From Rubrivivax sp. A210 (GTDB lineage Bacteria; Pseudomonadota; Gammaproteobacteria; Burkholderiales; Burkholderiaceae_C), in assembly GCF_904426505.1 (NCBI RefSeq), contig NZ_CAJGBN010000001.1:1-64000 (forward strand): DNA of 64,000 bases. The letters are read 5' to 3'. The notes beneath the pieces were generated by a model that saw only the letters and a program-made list of their open reading frames with translations, was not told the origin of the DNA and made no database searches. Below, piece by piece: positions 53,483-63,000 of this stretch. Each line of letters starts with the position of its first letter. Position 1 is the first letter of the stretch. The position numbers and the translations under genes were made by a program.

Positions 53483-53487
53483 TGGGC

Positions 53488-54333
53488 TCAGCTGTCGGCG
53501 CGCCGGTCGAAGAAGGCAAAGCCCAGCTGGCGGCGCTTGGCGCGGTACATCGCCAGGTCGGCGCGCTTGAGCAGGGTGGCCGCGTTGTCGCCGTCGCCGG
53601 GGCAGACCGCAATGCCGATGCTGGGGCGCACGCTGAGGTTGACGTCGCCCAGCTGCAGCGGCGCCGCGACGGCGTTGAACAGCTTGGCCGCGATCTGGCT
53701 GATCTGCTCGCGGCCCGCGGGCTCGGCCACGATGCAGGCGAACTCGTCGCCGCCCACCCGGCACACCAGATCCTGCTGGCGCACCGAGCGGCTCATGCGC
53801 TGGGCCACCACGCGCAGCAACTCGTCGCCGGCATCGTGGCCGTGGCGGTCGTTGATGGGCTTGAAGCCGTCCAGGTCGAGGTAGAGCACCGCCAGCGCGG
53901 GCGCCGCGTGGTCGTCGCGATGCAGGGCATGGTCGAGCCGCTCGCGAAAGCCGCTGCGGTTGGGCAGCGAGGTCAGGCTGTCGTGCCCGGCCAGGTGCCG
54001 GGCCTGCTGTTCGCCCAGGCGGGCGGCCAGCAGCTCGGCGCGGGTTGTGGTCAGGGCGCGGTCGGCACGGCGCAACTCGCCTTCGATGTCGCGGCCGCGC
54101 TGGCTGGCGCGCAGCGCCTGCAGCCCGTCCAGCGCCTGCAGGCATTCGGACAGCGCCGCATGGTGTGCGGCCGACGGCGCGGCGGCCAGGTTGTCATGGA
54201 AGCGGGCCAGCACGGCGGCGAACAGCAGATCCCAGTCGGCCGCGGCCTCGTGCAGCAGGATGTCGGCGGCGCGGCGACCGGCGGGATGGGTCGCATCGTC
54301 GCGCTCGGCGGGCGTGGGGTCAGGGCGGGTCAT
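53488..54333 (-). CDS. Diguanylate cyclase (GGDEF)
   Basis: A 281-aa cytoplasmic protein with a helical N-terminal region of about 105 residues and a GGDEF domain. The active-site motif GGDEF is intact at about residue 194, and an inhibitory I-site RQQD lies five residues before it, so the enzyme should make c-di-GMP with feedback control. I place the start at ATG 54333 (GGAG six bases upstream). A longer frame reaches 54483, but that part is Ala/Pro-rich, looks non-coding and contains an operator plus a -10-like hexamer. Confidence 0.87.
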   Translation of the reverse strand: MTRPDPTPAERDDATHPAGRRAADILLHEAAADWDLLFAAVLARFHDNLAAAPSAAHHAALSECLQALDGLQALRASQRGRDIEGELRRADRALTTTRAELLAARLGEQQARHLAGHDSLTSLPNRSGFRERLDHALHRDDHAAPALAVLYLDLDGFKPINDRHGHDAGDELLRVVAQRMSRSVRQQDLVCRVGGDEFACIVAEPAGREQISQIAAKLFNAVAAPLQLGDVNLSVRPSIGIAVCPGDGDNAATLLKRADLAMYRAKRRQLGFAFFDRRADS

Positions 54334-54421
54334 GGCAGGCTCCGGGGCGGCTGCGGCCGCCGTCTGCCCCACGGCAGGCGCGGCTGCGTCCTGACTTCTA
54401 GCGGCCAAGCTGACCGGCGTC

Positions 54422-54437
54422 TGTGCGTGAACGAACA
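54422..54437. promoter_or_regulatory. TGTGC-N6-GCACA-type operator (copy D)
   Basis: TGTGCGTGAACGAACA. On the minus strand TAGAAG (54395-54400) begins 29.5 bp from its centre, giving a start near 54388 and a 55-nt leader to the cyclase ATG at 54333. Confidence 0.65.
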
Positions 54438-54552
54438 TAGGCGCCGGTCGGTGCAGGGACATGAAGTCGGTGGACGCTTGCATCGTGCTTTCCTGCGCCC
54501 ATCGAGGCCAGAGCGCCATGCCTGCAGCTTAGGTGCGCCCGGTTCGTGCATC

Positions 54553-54568
54553 GGTCTGCCAACGCACG
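54553..54568. promoter_or_regulatory. Weak operator-like copy E1
   Basis: GGTCTGCCAACGCACG: a good right half and a poor left half, centred 90 bp before the zinc-ribbon ATG. Confidence 0.35.
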
Positions 54569-54599
54569 CAGTGGCCACTTTCCCGTGCCGCCGCGGCGC

Positions 54600-54615
54600 C
54601 GTGCGGCAACGCACA
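54600..54615. promoter_or_regulatory. TGTGC-N6-GCACA-type operator (copy E2)
   Basis: CGTGCGGCAACGCACA, one mismatch in the left half. CATCCT at 54637-54642 lies 29.5 bp from the centre, a weak -10 that would start transcription about 2 bases before the ATG at 54651. Confidence 0.55.
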
Positions 54616-54650
54616 GATTGCGCCGCGCCGGCGGCGCATCCTGCGTCACC

Positions 54651-54926
54651 ATGAATGCACCCGCCACCACCCACAAGCCCCTGGTCTGCCCGCTGTGCCA
54701 GGCCGCTGTCCAGCGCGTGCCCAGGCGCCCGGCCGACCGCCTGCTGAGCCTGTTCCACCCGGTGTGGCGCTTCCGCTGCGCGGCACCCGCCTGCGGCTGG
54801 GAAGACAGGGTGAGGCGCGATGCCGAGGGCAGCACCCGCGGCCGGCTGGGCAGCTACTACTCGGACCGCCCGGTGCTGGAAGCCTCGCGCGGCGCCAGCG
54901 CTGCGGCGCGGTTGAAAGGCGCCTAG
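54651..54926 (+). CDS. Small zinc-ribbon-like protein
   Basis: A 91-aa basic protein with CPLC near the N-terminus and CAAPACGW about 25 residues later, a likely four-Cys zinc ribbon. No membrane segment or known family is recognised. The ATG at 54651 starts the Cys-bearing part; upstream in-frame codons overlie the operators. Its TAG stop and the TAG of the converging Crp/Fnr gene share the same CTAG bases (54923-54926). Confidence 0.65.
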   Translation: MNAPATTHKPLVCPLCQAAVQRVPRRPADRLLSLFHPVWRFRCAAPACGWEDRVRRDAEGSTRGRLGSYYSDRPVLEASRGASAAARLKGA

Positions 54927-55633
54927 GCCGCGGCCGGCGGCTCGCCGATCTGCTGCGCATAGACCCGGCGGTCGGCGTCGTAGCAGCTGCAGGCCGAGGC
55001 CTCGAGGCCAGGCCGGTCCAGCACCGACAGCTCGCCGCGGTGGTAGGTGATCAGCCCCTGGCGCTGCAGTTCGCCGGCCGCCACCGTCACCCCCACGCGG
55101 CGCACACCCAGCATGTAGGCCAGGAATTCGTGCGTGACGTGGAAGCTGTCCTGGCGGGCGCGGTCCTGGGTCATCAGCAGCCAGCGCGCCAGGCGCGGGC
55201 CTATCAGGTGGAAGCGCAGGCAGCCGGCCGAACTGACCAGCTGCGCCATCAGCACATAGAGGTAGCGGTCGAGCTGGCGCTTGAGCGCCGGGCTGCGTGC
55301 CAGCTCACGCCGGAACGGTGCCACGCCGATGCGCCAGGCCTGGCCCTCGCCCTGCACCAGCGCGCGCATCGGCGAGGTCGCCACGCCCACCGCCAGCGGC
55401 GCCCCCACCATGCCTTCGCGGCCCACCATACCCACTTCCAGGCCTGGATGTTCGTCGACCCGGGCCACCAGCGAGATGAAGCCTTCGGTGGGAAAGAAGA
55501 CATGGCGCACCGGCGCGCCGGCCTCGCACAGCACCTCGCTCAGCACCAGGGGGACGGATTCGCACAGGGCGAGCAGGCGCTCGCGGTCGCGGCGGGGCAG
55601 CAATTCGATCAGGCAGTTCTGGGGGGGGCTCAA
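54923..55633 (-). CDS. Crp/Fnr-family regulator, paralogue 2 (divergent)
   Basis: A 236-aa regulator with the beta-roll domain (VRHVFFPTEGFISL, GREGMVGAPLAVG) and a winged helix whose recognition helix is GVRRVGVTVAAGEL. The CRP Glu181 equivalent is Val and the sixth position is Val, so its DNA specificity may differ from paralogues 1 and 3. The C-terminal Cys pair is CSCY (C215, C217). The TTG at 55633 has a GGAG six bases upstream; no ATG suits. Two inverted repeats lie upstream in the gap to paralogue 3. Confidence 0.82.
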   Translation of the reverse strand: MSPPQNCLIELLPRRDRERLLALCESVPLVLSEVLCEAGAPVRHVFFPTEGFISLVARVDEHPGLEVGMVGREGMVGAPLAVGVATSPMRALVQGEGQAWRIGVAPFRRELARSPALKRQLDRYLYVLMAQLVSSAGCLRFHLIGPRLARWLLMTQDRARQDSFHVTHEFLAYMLGVRRVGVTVAAGELQRQGLITYHRGELSVLDRPGLEASACSCYDADRRVYAQQIGEPPAAA

Positions 55634-55717
55634 CAGGGTCTCCGATGCACAGGCCCGCCCGGGCGCGGCGCCGGGCGCCGGCCTCGGGGCCGTGCCGAAA
55701 CCAGGCGCCTGCGGGCC

Positions 55718-55737
55718 CTGGTGCGAGCCTGCACCAG
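55718..55737. promoter_or_regulatory. Inverted repeat upstream of Crp/Fnr paralogue 2 (copy F')
   Basis: CTGGTGC and GCACCAG are perfect 7-bp arms around GAGCCT. The layout is GGTGC-N6-GCACC, like the operator family but with the outer T/A pair changed. Its centre is exactly 33 bp from copy F and 94 bp before the TTG start. Confidence 0.5.
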
Positions 55738-55752
55738 AGAGCGCGCGCCATC

Positions 55753-55768
55753 TGTGCGCCAGCACACA
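55753..55768. promoter_or_regulatory. TGTGC-N6-GCACA-type operator (copy F)
   Basis: TGTGCGCCAGCACACA, flanked by CTG and CAG further out. It lies between the stop of paralogue 3 and the start of paralogue 2 on the same strand, 127 bp before the latter. Confidence 0.62.
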
Positions 55769-55802
55769 CAGCCGCTGCCGCCCGGGCCTGCGGCGCTGGC
55801 CT

Positions 55803-56522
55803 TCAGCTGGCCAGGCGCGGCGGCAGCAGGCGGTCGTATTCGCGCTTGACGACCGCGTAGCACTCGCAGGTGCGCGCTTCCAGCCCCGGGCGGTCGAGCA
55901 CGGAGATATGGCCGCGCACATAGCGGATCAGGCCTTCCTTCTGCAGCCGCAGCGCGCCCTCGGTCACGCCTTCTCGGCGCACGCCCAGCATGTTGGCGAT
56001 CAGCTCCTGCGTCATCACGAGTTCGCTGCCCTGCAGCCGGTCCAGGCTCAGCAACAGCCAGCGGCACAGCTGCTGGTCCAGCGAATGGTGGCGGTTGCAC
56101 ACCGCGGTCTGCGCCATCTGCGTGATCAGGGCCTGGGTGTAGCGCAGCAGCAGGTGCATCACCGGGCCGGGGTGGTCGAACTCGTCCTTCACCGAGCGTG
56201 CGCGGATGCGCCAGCCCTCGCCGGCACTCTGCACCACGGCGCGGCTGGGCGTGGATTCGCCGCCCATGAAGAGCGAGATGCCGACCAGGCCCTCGTTGCC
56301 GACCACCGCGATCTCGGCCGAGGCGCCGTCTTGCATCACATAGAGCAGCGAGACGATGGCCGTGGTGGGGAAGTAGACGTGGCTGAGCACACGGCCGGAT
56401 TCGTACATCACCTGGCCCAGCGGCATCTCCACCCTTTCGAGCAGGGGCAGCCAGCGCTCCCATTCGGCGTCGGGCAGGGCGGCAAGCAGGTGGTTCTGGC
56501 GCGGGTCGGAAGGAGGGGCCAT
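55803..56522 (-). CDS. Crp/Fnr-family regulator, paralogue 3
   Basis: A 239-aa regulator close to paralogue 1: beta-roll (MPLGQVMYESGRVLSHVYFPTTAIVSL, GNEGLVGISLFMGGESTPSRAVVQSAG) and recognition helix GVRREGVTEGALRL with the CRP-like Arg-Glu pair. The tail has CECY (C219, C221). The ATG at 56522 follows AAGGAG-like bases. Operator copy G sits 88 bp upstream with a TAGAGT -10, suggesting control by itself or a paralogue. Confidence 0.88.
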   Translation of the reverse strand: MAPPSDPRQNHLLAALPDAEWERWLPLLERVEMPLGQVMYESGRVLSHVYFPTTAIVSLLYVMQDGASAEIAVVGNEGLVGISLFMGGESTPSRAVVQSAGEGWRIRARSVKDEFDHPGPVMHLLLRYTQALITQMAQTAVCNRHHSLDQQLCRWLLLSLDRLQGSELVMTQELIANMLGVRREGVTEGALRLQKEGLIRYVRGHISVLDRPGLEARTCECYAVVKREYDRLLPPRLAS

Positions 56523-56602
56523 GGACTGGGTTGAAGTGAGGAGGACGAGCCACGGCTCATGGATGAAGGCCCGCACTCTAGCCCTCGCGGAAGGGGGGTG
56601 TA

Positions 56603-56618
56603 TGTACGGCAGCGCACA
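56603..56618. promoter_or_regulatory. TGTGC-N6-GCACA-type operator (copy G)
   Basis: TGTACGGCAGCGCACA. On the minus strand TAGAGT (56575-56580) begins 30.5 bp from the centre, placing a start about 45 nt before the paralogue 3 ATG. Confidence 0.65.
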
Positions 56619-56678
56619 TTGAAAGCCGGGCGGTCGCGCCCGGCGTCGCCTGCGCAGGTCTGGGGCAGCTTGGCGCCG

Positions 56679-56694
56679 CGTTCGGCAGCGCACC
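56679..56694. promoter_or_regulatory. Operator-like copy H facing the glucan synthase unit
   Basis: CGTTCGGCAGCGCACC, a weaker match. On the plus strand TAGAAG (56716-56721) begins exactly 29.5 bp from the centre, giving a start near 56728. Confidence 0.5.
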
Positions 56695-56852
56695 GACAGG
56701 CCAGCGGCAGCGCCGTAGAAGGGGGTCTGGCCGGCCCCGGCCACGCTCTGCCGCCGGGCCGGCGCCTACTTCCGGATGGCCCATGACCCCGATTCGATGC
56801 CGCAAGCCCTGCCGCATGCCCTGCCGCAAGACCGTCCGCCCCGGGCGCCGCC

Positions 56853-57086
56853 ATGTCTGAGACCCCGCTCTGGACCACCTCGTCCTATGGCAAGACCGCC
56901 GAGACCACGCCGATGGAGCTGGACGAACTCAGCCGGCACCAGCGCCAATGCACGGCCGCCAGCGCGCGCCTGGTGGCGGTGCAGTGCGGGGCGCTGCGCC
57001 TGCACGGCCTGGTCTCGGGCCGGCTGGTGACGACCGGGGTGCTGCTGGCGGCCCTGGCCGGCGCCGGCCTGCTGCTGGTGCTCTAG
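56853..57086 (+). CDS. Small membrane protein before the glucan synthase
   Basis: A 77-aa protein with a Ser/Thr-rich N-terminus, a short helix with HQRQC and one C-terminal membrane segment (LVTTGVLLAALAGAGLLLVL). No family is recognised. The ATG has no strong ribosome site. It ends 3 bp before the glucan synthase ATG, so the two are probably cotranscribed and coupled. It could be an accessory subunit, by position only. Confidence 0.55.
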   Translation: MSETPLWTTSSYGKTAETTPMELDELSRHQRQCTAASARLVAVQCGALRLHGLVSGRLVTTGVLLAALAGAGLLLVL

Positions 57087-57089
57087 CGC

Positions 57090-60000
57090 ATGAGGGCTGA
57101 AACCTGGCGGCGCCTGATGCCGGATGCGCCGGCGGCCCTGCGCCGCCTGCTCGCCCCCGAGGCCGGGCCGCTGCTGGCGCCGGTGCGCTCGGAGATCTTC
57201 GGCGCCCAGCGCTTTGGCCAGCATGGTCGCAGCCTGGGCATCACCCACGCCGCCGAGCGCTCCGGCTGGGCCGGCGCCGGCTTCTTTCCACGCCTGCGCG
57301 GCAATATCCGCATGCTGCGCCTGGCCCAGCGCAGCATTGCCGACATGACGGCCGGCGGCTACGAGGCCAGCCCGGCGTCGATGTGGCTGCTGGACAATTT
57401 CCACCTCATCGAGGCCCAGCTGCTGGCCATCCACGAAGGCCTGCCGCGCAGCTACTTCCGCGCCCTGCCGGTGCTGCACGGTCCGCCGCTGGCCGGCCTG
57501 CCGCGGGTCTACGGCGTGGCCTGGGCCTTCGTCGCCCACACCGATAGCGCCTTCGACGAAGACCTGCTGGTGCATTACCTGTGCGCCTACCAGGAGACGC
57601 GCGAGCTGGTCCTCAGCGAGATGTGGGCCCTGCCCACCACCTTGCGCGTGGTGCTGGTGGAGAACCTGCGCCGCCTGGCCGAACGCCTGGCCACCCACAA
57701 GGCGGCGCGCGAGATGGCCAATCTGTGCTGTGACCGCATCGAGGCCGGCGTGACGCCGGCCCTGGAATCCCTGCTGGGCCTGGCGCGGCAGCGCGGCGTG
57801 GGCGATGTCTTCCTGGTGCAGCTGGTGCAGCGCCTGCAGGACCGCGCCAGCGGCAAAGGCGAGCGTGTGCCGGCGGCCGTGCGCGACTGGCTCCAGGGCG
57901 CCATGCCCAACCCGGCCGCGGCACTGCTGCGCCAGGGCGCCGAGCAGACAGCCGACAACCTGAGCGTCAGCAATGCGGTGAACGCCTTGCGCGCCATTGG
58001 CGACGCCGACTGGCCGCAGATCGTGGCCCGCAGCAGCCCACTGATGCAGCTGATGCTGGGCTCGCCGCTGTTCGCCGCCGAGCACCACGCCACCCGCGAC
58101 GAGACGCTGCACGGCATCGAGCGCCTGGCGCGGCGCAGCGGCCGCAGCGAGATGCAGGTGGCGCGGGCACTGCTGGGCTTGATGGCGGGGCAGGGCAACG
58201 ACGCCGGCGTCAGCGCACAGCCGGCCGCCGTCGACGACGGCGCTGTGGCCGGCCACTGGCTGCAAGGCCCGGGCCGCGCCACGCTGACCCGGGCCCTGGG
58301 CTTGAACGAGGCCTGGCGGCGGCGTGCGCGTGCCGCCTGGCGCCACCTGGTGCTGCCGCTGTACCTGGGCACCGTGGGCCTGGGCAGCGCGGCCCTGGTG
58401 GCCGCGCTGCTGCTGCCGGGCCGTGCCATGGCCGGCCTGGCCATGGCCCTGCTGGCCTGGCCGGCGTCCGAGGCGGTGATCGCGTTGCTGCACCGCCTGA
58501 TCAGCGAATCGGCCCGGCCGCGCCACCTGCCGCGTCTGGCTCTGGCCGCGGGCATCCCGCCCGAGCACCGCGTGCTGGTGGTGATCCCGGGCATGCTCAG
58601 CGACGCCGCCGCCATCGCCGCGCTGGTACACCGGCTCGAGCTGCACTGGCTGGCCAACCCCGAGCCGCAGGCGCAGTTCGGCCTGCTCACCGACTGGTCC
58701 GATGCCCAGGCCCTGCGCGCCGAATCCGACGAGGCGCTGCTGGCCCACGCCAGCCGCGGCATCGCCGATCTCAATGCGCGCCGCGGCCCGGCGCCGGCCG
58801 AGGCGCTGGCGGCACCGCGCTTCGTGCTGCTGCACCGCCGGCGCAGCTACAGCCCCAGCGAGCGGCGCTGGATAGGCTGGGAGCGCAAGCGCGGCAAGCT
58901 CGAGCAGCTGGCGGCCGAGCTGGCCGAGGGCCCGGCCGGGGCCGACGGTCCGCCGCGCGCCTTCGTCGAGCTGGGGCCGCTGTCGACGCTGGCCCTGGGC
59001 ACGCGCTACATCGTCACGCTGGACAGTGACACCCAGCTGCCACCGGGCCGGCTGCGCGAGCTGGTGGGCGTGGCCGCCCACCCGGCCAACCGGCCGCGCC
59101 TGAGCGCCGACGGCCGCCGCGTCGTCGCCGGCTGGGGCATCCTGCAGCCGCGCCTCACGGCGCCGCTGCCGCTGCCGCGCGAGGACACGCTGTTCCACCG
59201 CATGTTTGCCGGCCAGACCGGCGTCGACCCCTACAGCGCCGCCTCGTCCGAGGTCTACCAGGATCTGTTCGAGGAAGGCAGCTTCACCGGCAAGGGCCTG
59301 CTGCATGTGCAGGCCATGCACGCGGTGCTGGGCGGCAACCTGCCCGAGGGCCAGGTGCTGAGCCACGACCTGCTCGAAGGCGCGCTGGCGCGCTGCGCCG
59401 CGGTGACCGACATCGCGCTGATCGAGGACGCGCCCTTCCACGCCGAGGTGGCGGCCTCGCGCGTGCACCGCTGGACGCGCGGCGACTGGCAGCTGCTGCC
59501 CATCCTGCTGCAATCGCTGCTGCAGCCGCGGCGCTACCCGCTGGGCGCCGTCAACCGCTGGAAGATGGCCGACAACCTGCGCCGCTCGCTGCTGGCGCCG
59601 ATGTCGCTGGCGCTGCTGCTGCTGGCCCTGGCCGGCGGTGCGGTGGCCCCGCTGCCGGCGCTGGCCCTGGTGCTGGCGGCCTTTGCCGCCGGGCCTCTGA
59701 TGGGTGCGCTGGCCGGCTTCGTGGCCAGCCGTCCCGAGGTGGCGCGCCAGCACTTCTACCGCCTGGCCGTGCGTGAACTGGCGCGCGCCCTGGGCGGCGG
59801 GCTCTGGCACCTGGCCATGCTGCTGCAGCATGCACTGGTGGCGGTGGACGCCATCGTGCGGGCGCTGTGGCGGGTGCTGTTCAGCCAGCGCCTGCTGCTG
59901 CAATGGACCACCGCCGCCGCGGCGCAGGCGGCGGCGCGCGGCGACCTGCTCTCGGCGCTGCGCCGCCATTGGGCGGTGCCGCTGGTGGCCGCCGCCCTGG

Positions 60001-63000
60001 CTGGCACGCTGTGGGCGCTGGATTCGGGCCATCTGGCGCTGGGTGGCGCGCTCTGCCTGGCCTGGGGCGCGGCGCCGCTGTGGAGCTGGGCCGGCAGCCG
60101 CACCGGCCTGACGCGCCAGCCGCGCCGCTGCCCGCCGCAGGACGAGGCCTACCTGCGCGGCATTGCGCGCGACACCTGGCGCTATTTCGAGCGCTGCATA
60201 GGCCCTGCCGACCACCACCTGCCGCCCGACAACCTGCAGACCGCGCCGCACGAGATGCTGGCCCACCGCACCTCGCCCACCAACATGGGCCTGTACCTGC
60301 TGAGCGTGGCCTGTGCGCGCCAGTTCGGCTGGATCGATACCGCCGCGCTGCTGCAGCGCCTGCAGGCCACGCTGGACACCATGGAGCGGCTGCCGCGCCG
60401 GCGTGGCCACTTCCTCAACTGGTACGACACCCAGAGCTGCGCCGCGCTGCTGCCGCTGTATGTGTCCACCGTGGACAGCGGCAACCTCAGCGGCCATTTG
60501 CTGGCGGTGGCCCAGGCCTGCCTGGAGCTGGCCAACGGGGGGCCGGGCGGCCCGCAGGGGCCGGGGCCGGCCGACGAGGCGCCCGGCGAGGCCACCGCGC
60601 TGCGCCTGCGCGAACTGGCCCGGCGTTGCGAGACCCTGGCCTGGGAACCCGACTTCTCCTTCCTCTACCACCCGCGGCGCCATCTGCTGCACATCGGCTG
60701 GCGCGTGGCCGAGCAGCAGCTCGATGCCGGCTTCTACGACCTGCTGGCCTCGGAGTCGCGCCTGACCAGCCTGCTGGCCATCGCCAAGGGCGATGTGCCG
60801 GTGCGCCACTGGGCGGCGCTGGGCCGGCCCTTCCACGCCGTCGGCAGCGCGGCGGCGCTGCGCTCCTGGTCGGGCTCGATGTTCGAGTACCTGATGCCCA
60901 CCCTGGTGCTGGCCGAGCCGCACGGCAGCGTGCTGCACGAGGCCGGCCTGGCGGCGCTGGTGGAGCAGCGCGCCTTTGCCGCGGCCCTGGGGGTGCCCTG
61001 GGGCATCTCGGAATCGGCCTATGCCGGCTGCGACCACACCCTGGCCTACCAGTACGCGCCCCAGGGCGTGCCGCGGCTGGCGCTGCGCCGCACGCCGCCC
61101 GACGAACTGGTGATCGCGCCCTATGCCACGGCGCTGGCGGCCCAGCTCGAACCCCACCGCGCCGGGCTCAACTACGCCGCGCTGCAGGCGCTGGGGGCGC
61201 GTGGCGACCTCGGCTTCATCGAGGCGCTGGATTTCACGCTGCTGCGCCAGACCGGCAGCTCGGGCATGACGCCGGTGCTGACCTTCATGGCCCATCACCA
61301 GGGCATGAGCATCGTGGCGCTGGCCAATGTGCTGCTCGACGGCGCGCCGCAGCGCTGGGGCATGGCCAACGCGCACATCGAGGCCGTGGCCTCGCTGCTG
61401 CACGAACGCGCGCCGCGCGAGGTGTCGCGCCTGCTCGCGCCGCCGGCCAGCCCGCTGCCCCAGACGCAGCGCCGCCGCACGCCGACCCTGCTGCGCGAGG
61501 TGCGCCCTGGCCACCACGCCATAGAACCCACCCACTTGCTGGCCAACGGCCGCTACAGCGTGGCCTTGCGCGCCAACGGCGCCGGGCGCAGCCGCCTGGG
61601 CGGCAGCGATCTCACGCGCTGGCGCGACGACGCACTGCGCGACGATGGCGGCAGCTTCTTCTGGCTGCGCCGCGAAGGCGGCGATGCCGCCGCCGCGCCG
61701 GTCTCGCTGACCCAGCACCCGGCGCCCGACCAAGAGGCCGAGTACCGCAGCGTCTTCCACGCCGACCGCGTGGCCTTCGAGACCACCTGGGCCGACCTGC
61801 AGGCCCGCATCACGGTCTGGGTCAGCCCCGAGGACGACATCGAGTTCCGCCAGGTCGAACTGTCAAACACCGGCAGCGAGACGCTGCAGCTGGAGCTGAT
61901 CTCGGCCTTCGAGGTGGTGCTGGCCGACCCGCGCGCCGACGAGGCCCACCCGGCCTTCGGCAATCTTTTCGTGCGGGCGCATTGCCAGCCGGCGCAGCAG
62001 GCGCTGCTGTTCGAGCGCCGGCCGCGCCTGGCCGGCGAAAGCGCGCTGCACCTGGCGCATTTCCTGGCCGAAAGCACGCCGCCGGCCACCGCGCTGTCCT
62101 ACCAGGTCGACCGTCAGCTCTGGCGCGGGCGCAGCCGCGCCGCCCACGCGCCGCGCGCCGCGCTCCAGCCCTGGCCGACCGGCGGCGCGGGGCGCACGGC
62201 GCTGGACACCGGCCTCGACCCGGTGTGCGCGCTGGCCGTGCGCTTGTTCATCGCGCCCGGCGCGCAGGCGCGGCTGACCTTCGCCACCGCGGCCTCGGCC
62301 CACGAGCCCACGCTGCAGGCGGTGCTGGACAAGTACCGCCAGGCCAGCCATGTGGCGCGCGCCTCGCTGATGTCGGCCACGCTGGCCGGCATCCGGCTGC
62401 GCGGGCTGGGCATGGACGCCGAGACATTCACCACGCTGCAGTCGCTGACCACGGCGCTGATGCTGAGCCTGACACGGCCCCAGCCCGCGCCGGCGCCGCT
62501 GTGCGACCGCCGCCTGCTGTGGCGCTTCGGCCTCTCGGGCGAGCGCCCGCTGGTGCTGGTGTCGGCGGCGGCGCTGCAGGGCCTGGGCCTGGTGCGCGCG
62601 CTGAGCCAGGCGCTGAGTCTGTGGGCCTGGGGCGGCGTGGCCTGCGACCTGGTGGTGATCAATGCCGAGCCGGCCTCGTACCTGATGCCGCTGCAGCGCG
62701 AACTGGCGGCGTTGCGCGACCGCCATGACCTCGAGGCGGGCGGCGGCGTCGGCACCGGGGGCACCGGCAGTGTGTCCAGCGGCTGGCACCTGCTGCGCGC
62801 CGACGACTTGTCGGCCGACGAACTGTGTACGCTGCAGGCTCTGGCCCGCGTGCGCCTGCAGGCCGACGGGCGCCCGCTCGCCCACCATCTGAACGAATGG
62901 GCCGGGACGCACGAGCTCGCGCTGCAATGGCGCCAGGCCGCGTCGCAGGCGGTGCTGGCCAGCGCGCCCCACCTGGCCCACGAGGTGGCCGCACCCCAGG

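Larger units (their letters stand above)
54334..54650. other. 317-bp divergent control region between the cyclase and zinc-ribbon genes
   Basis: No supported gene. It holds three operator-like copies (D, E1, E2) and candidate -10 elements toward both flanking genes. If the cyclase starts at 54483 instead of 54333, part of this would be coding. Confidence 0.55.
56523..56852. other. 330-bp divergent control region between Crp/Fnr paralogue 3 and the glucan synthase unit
   Basis: No supported gene. It contains operator copies G and H, each with a -10-like hexamer pointing away from the other, toward the regulator (minus) and toward the glucan synthase unit (plus). Confidence 0.6.

Noticed and set aside
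56766..61760. A minus-strand open frame of more than 1600 codons opposite the glucan synthase
   Set aside because: It is the antisense shadow of the NdvB-like gene. Its product is rich in Gln, Arg, His and Ala with no domain, while the plus-strand frame from 57090 carries clear GT84, glycoamylase and GH94 motifs.
59867..62728. A plus-strand open frame of about 950 codons
   Set aside because: It is out of frame with the NdvB-like reading frame, which passes through the same DNA without a stop and contains all recognisable motifs.
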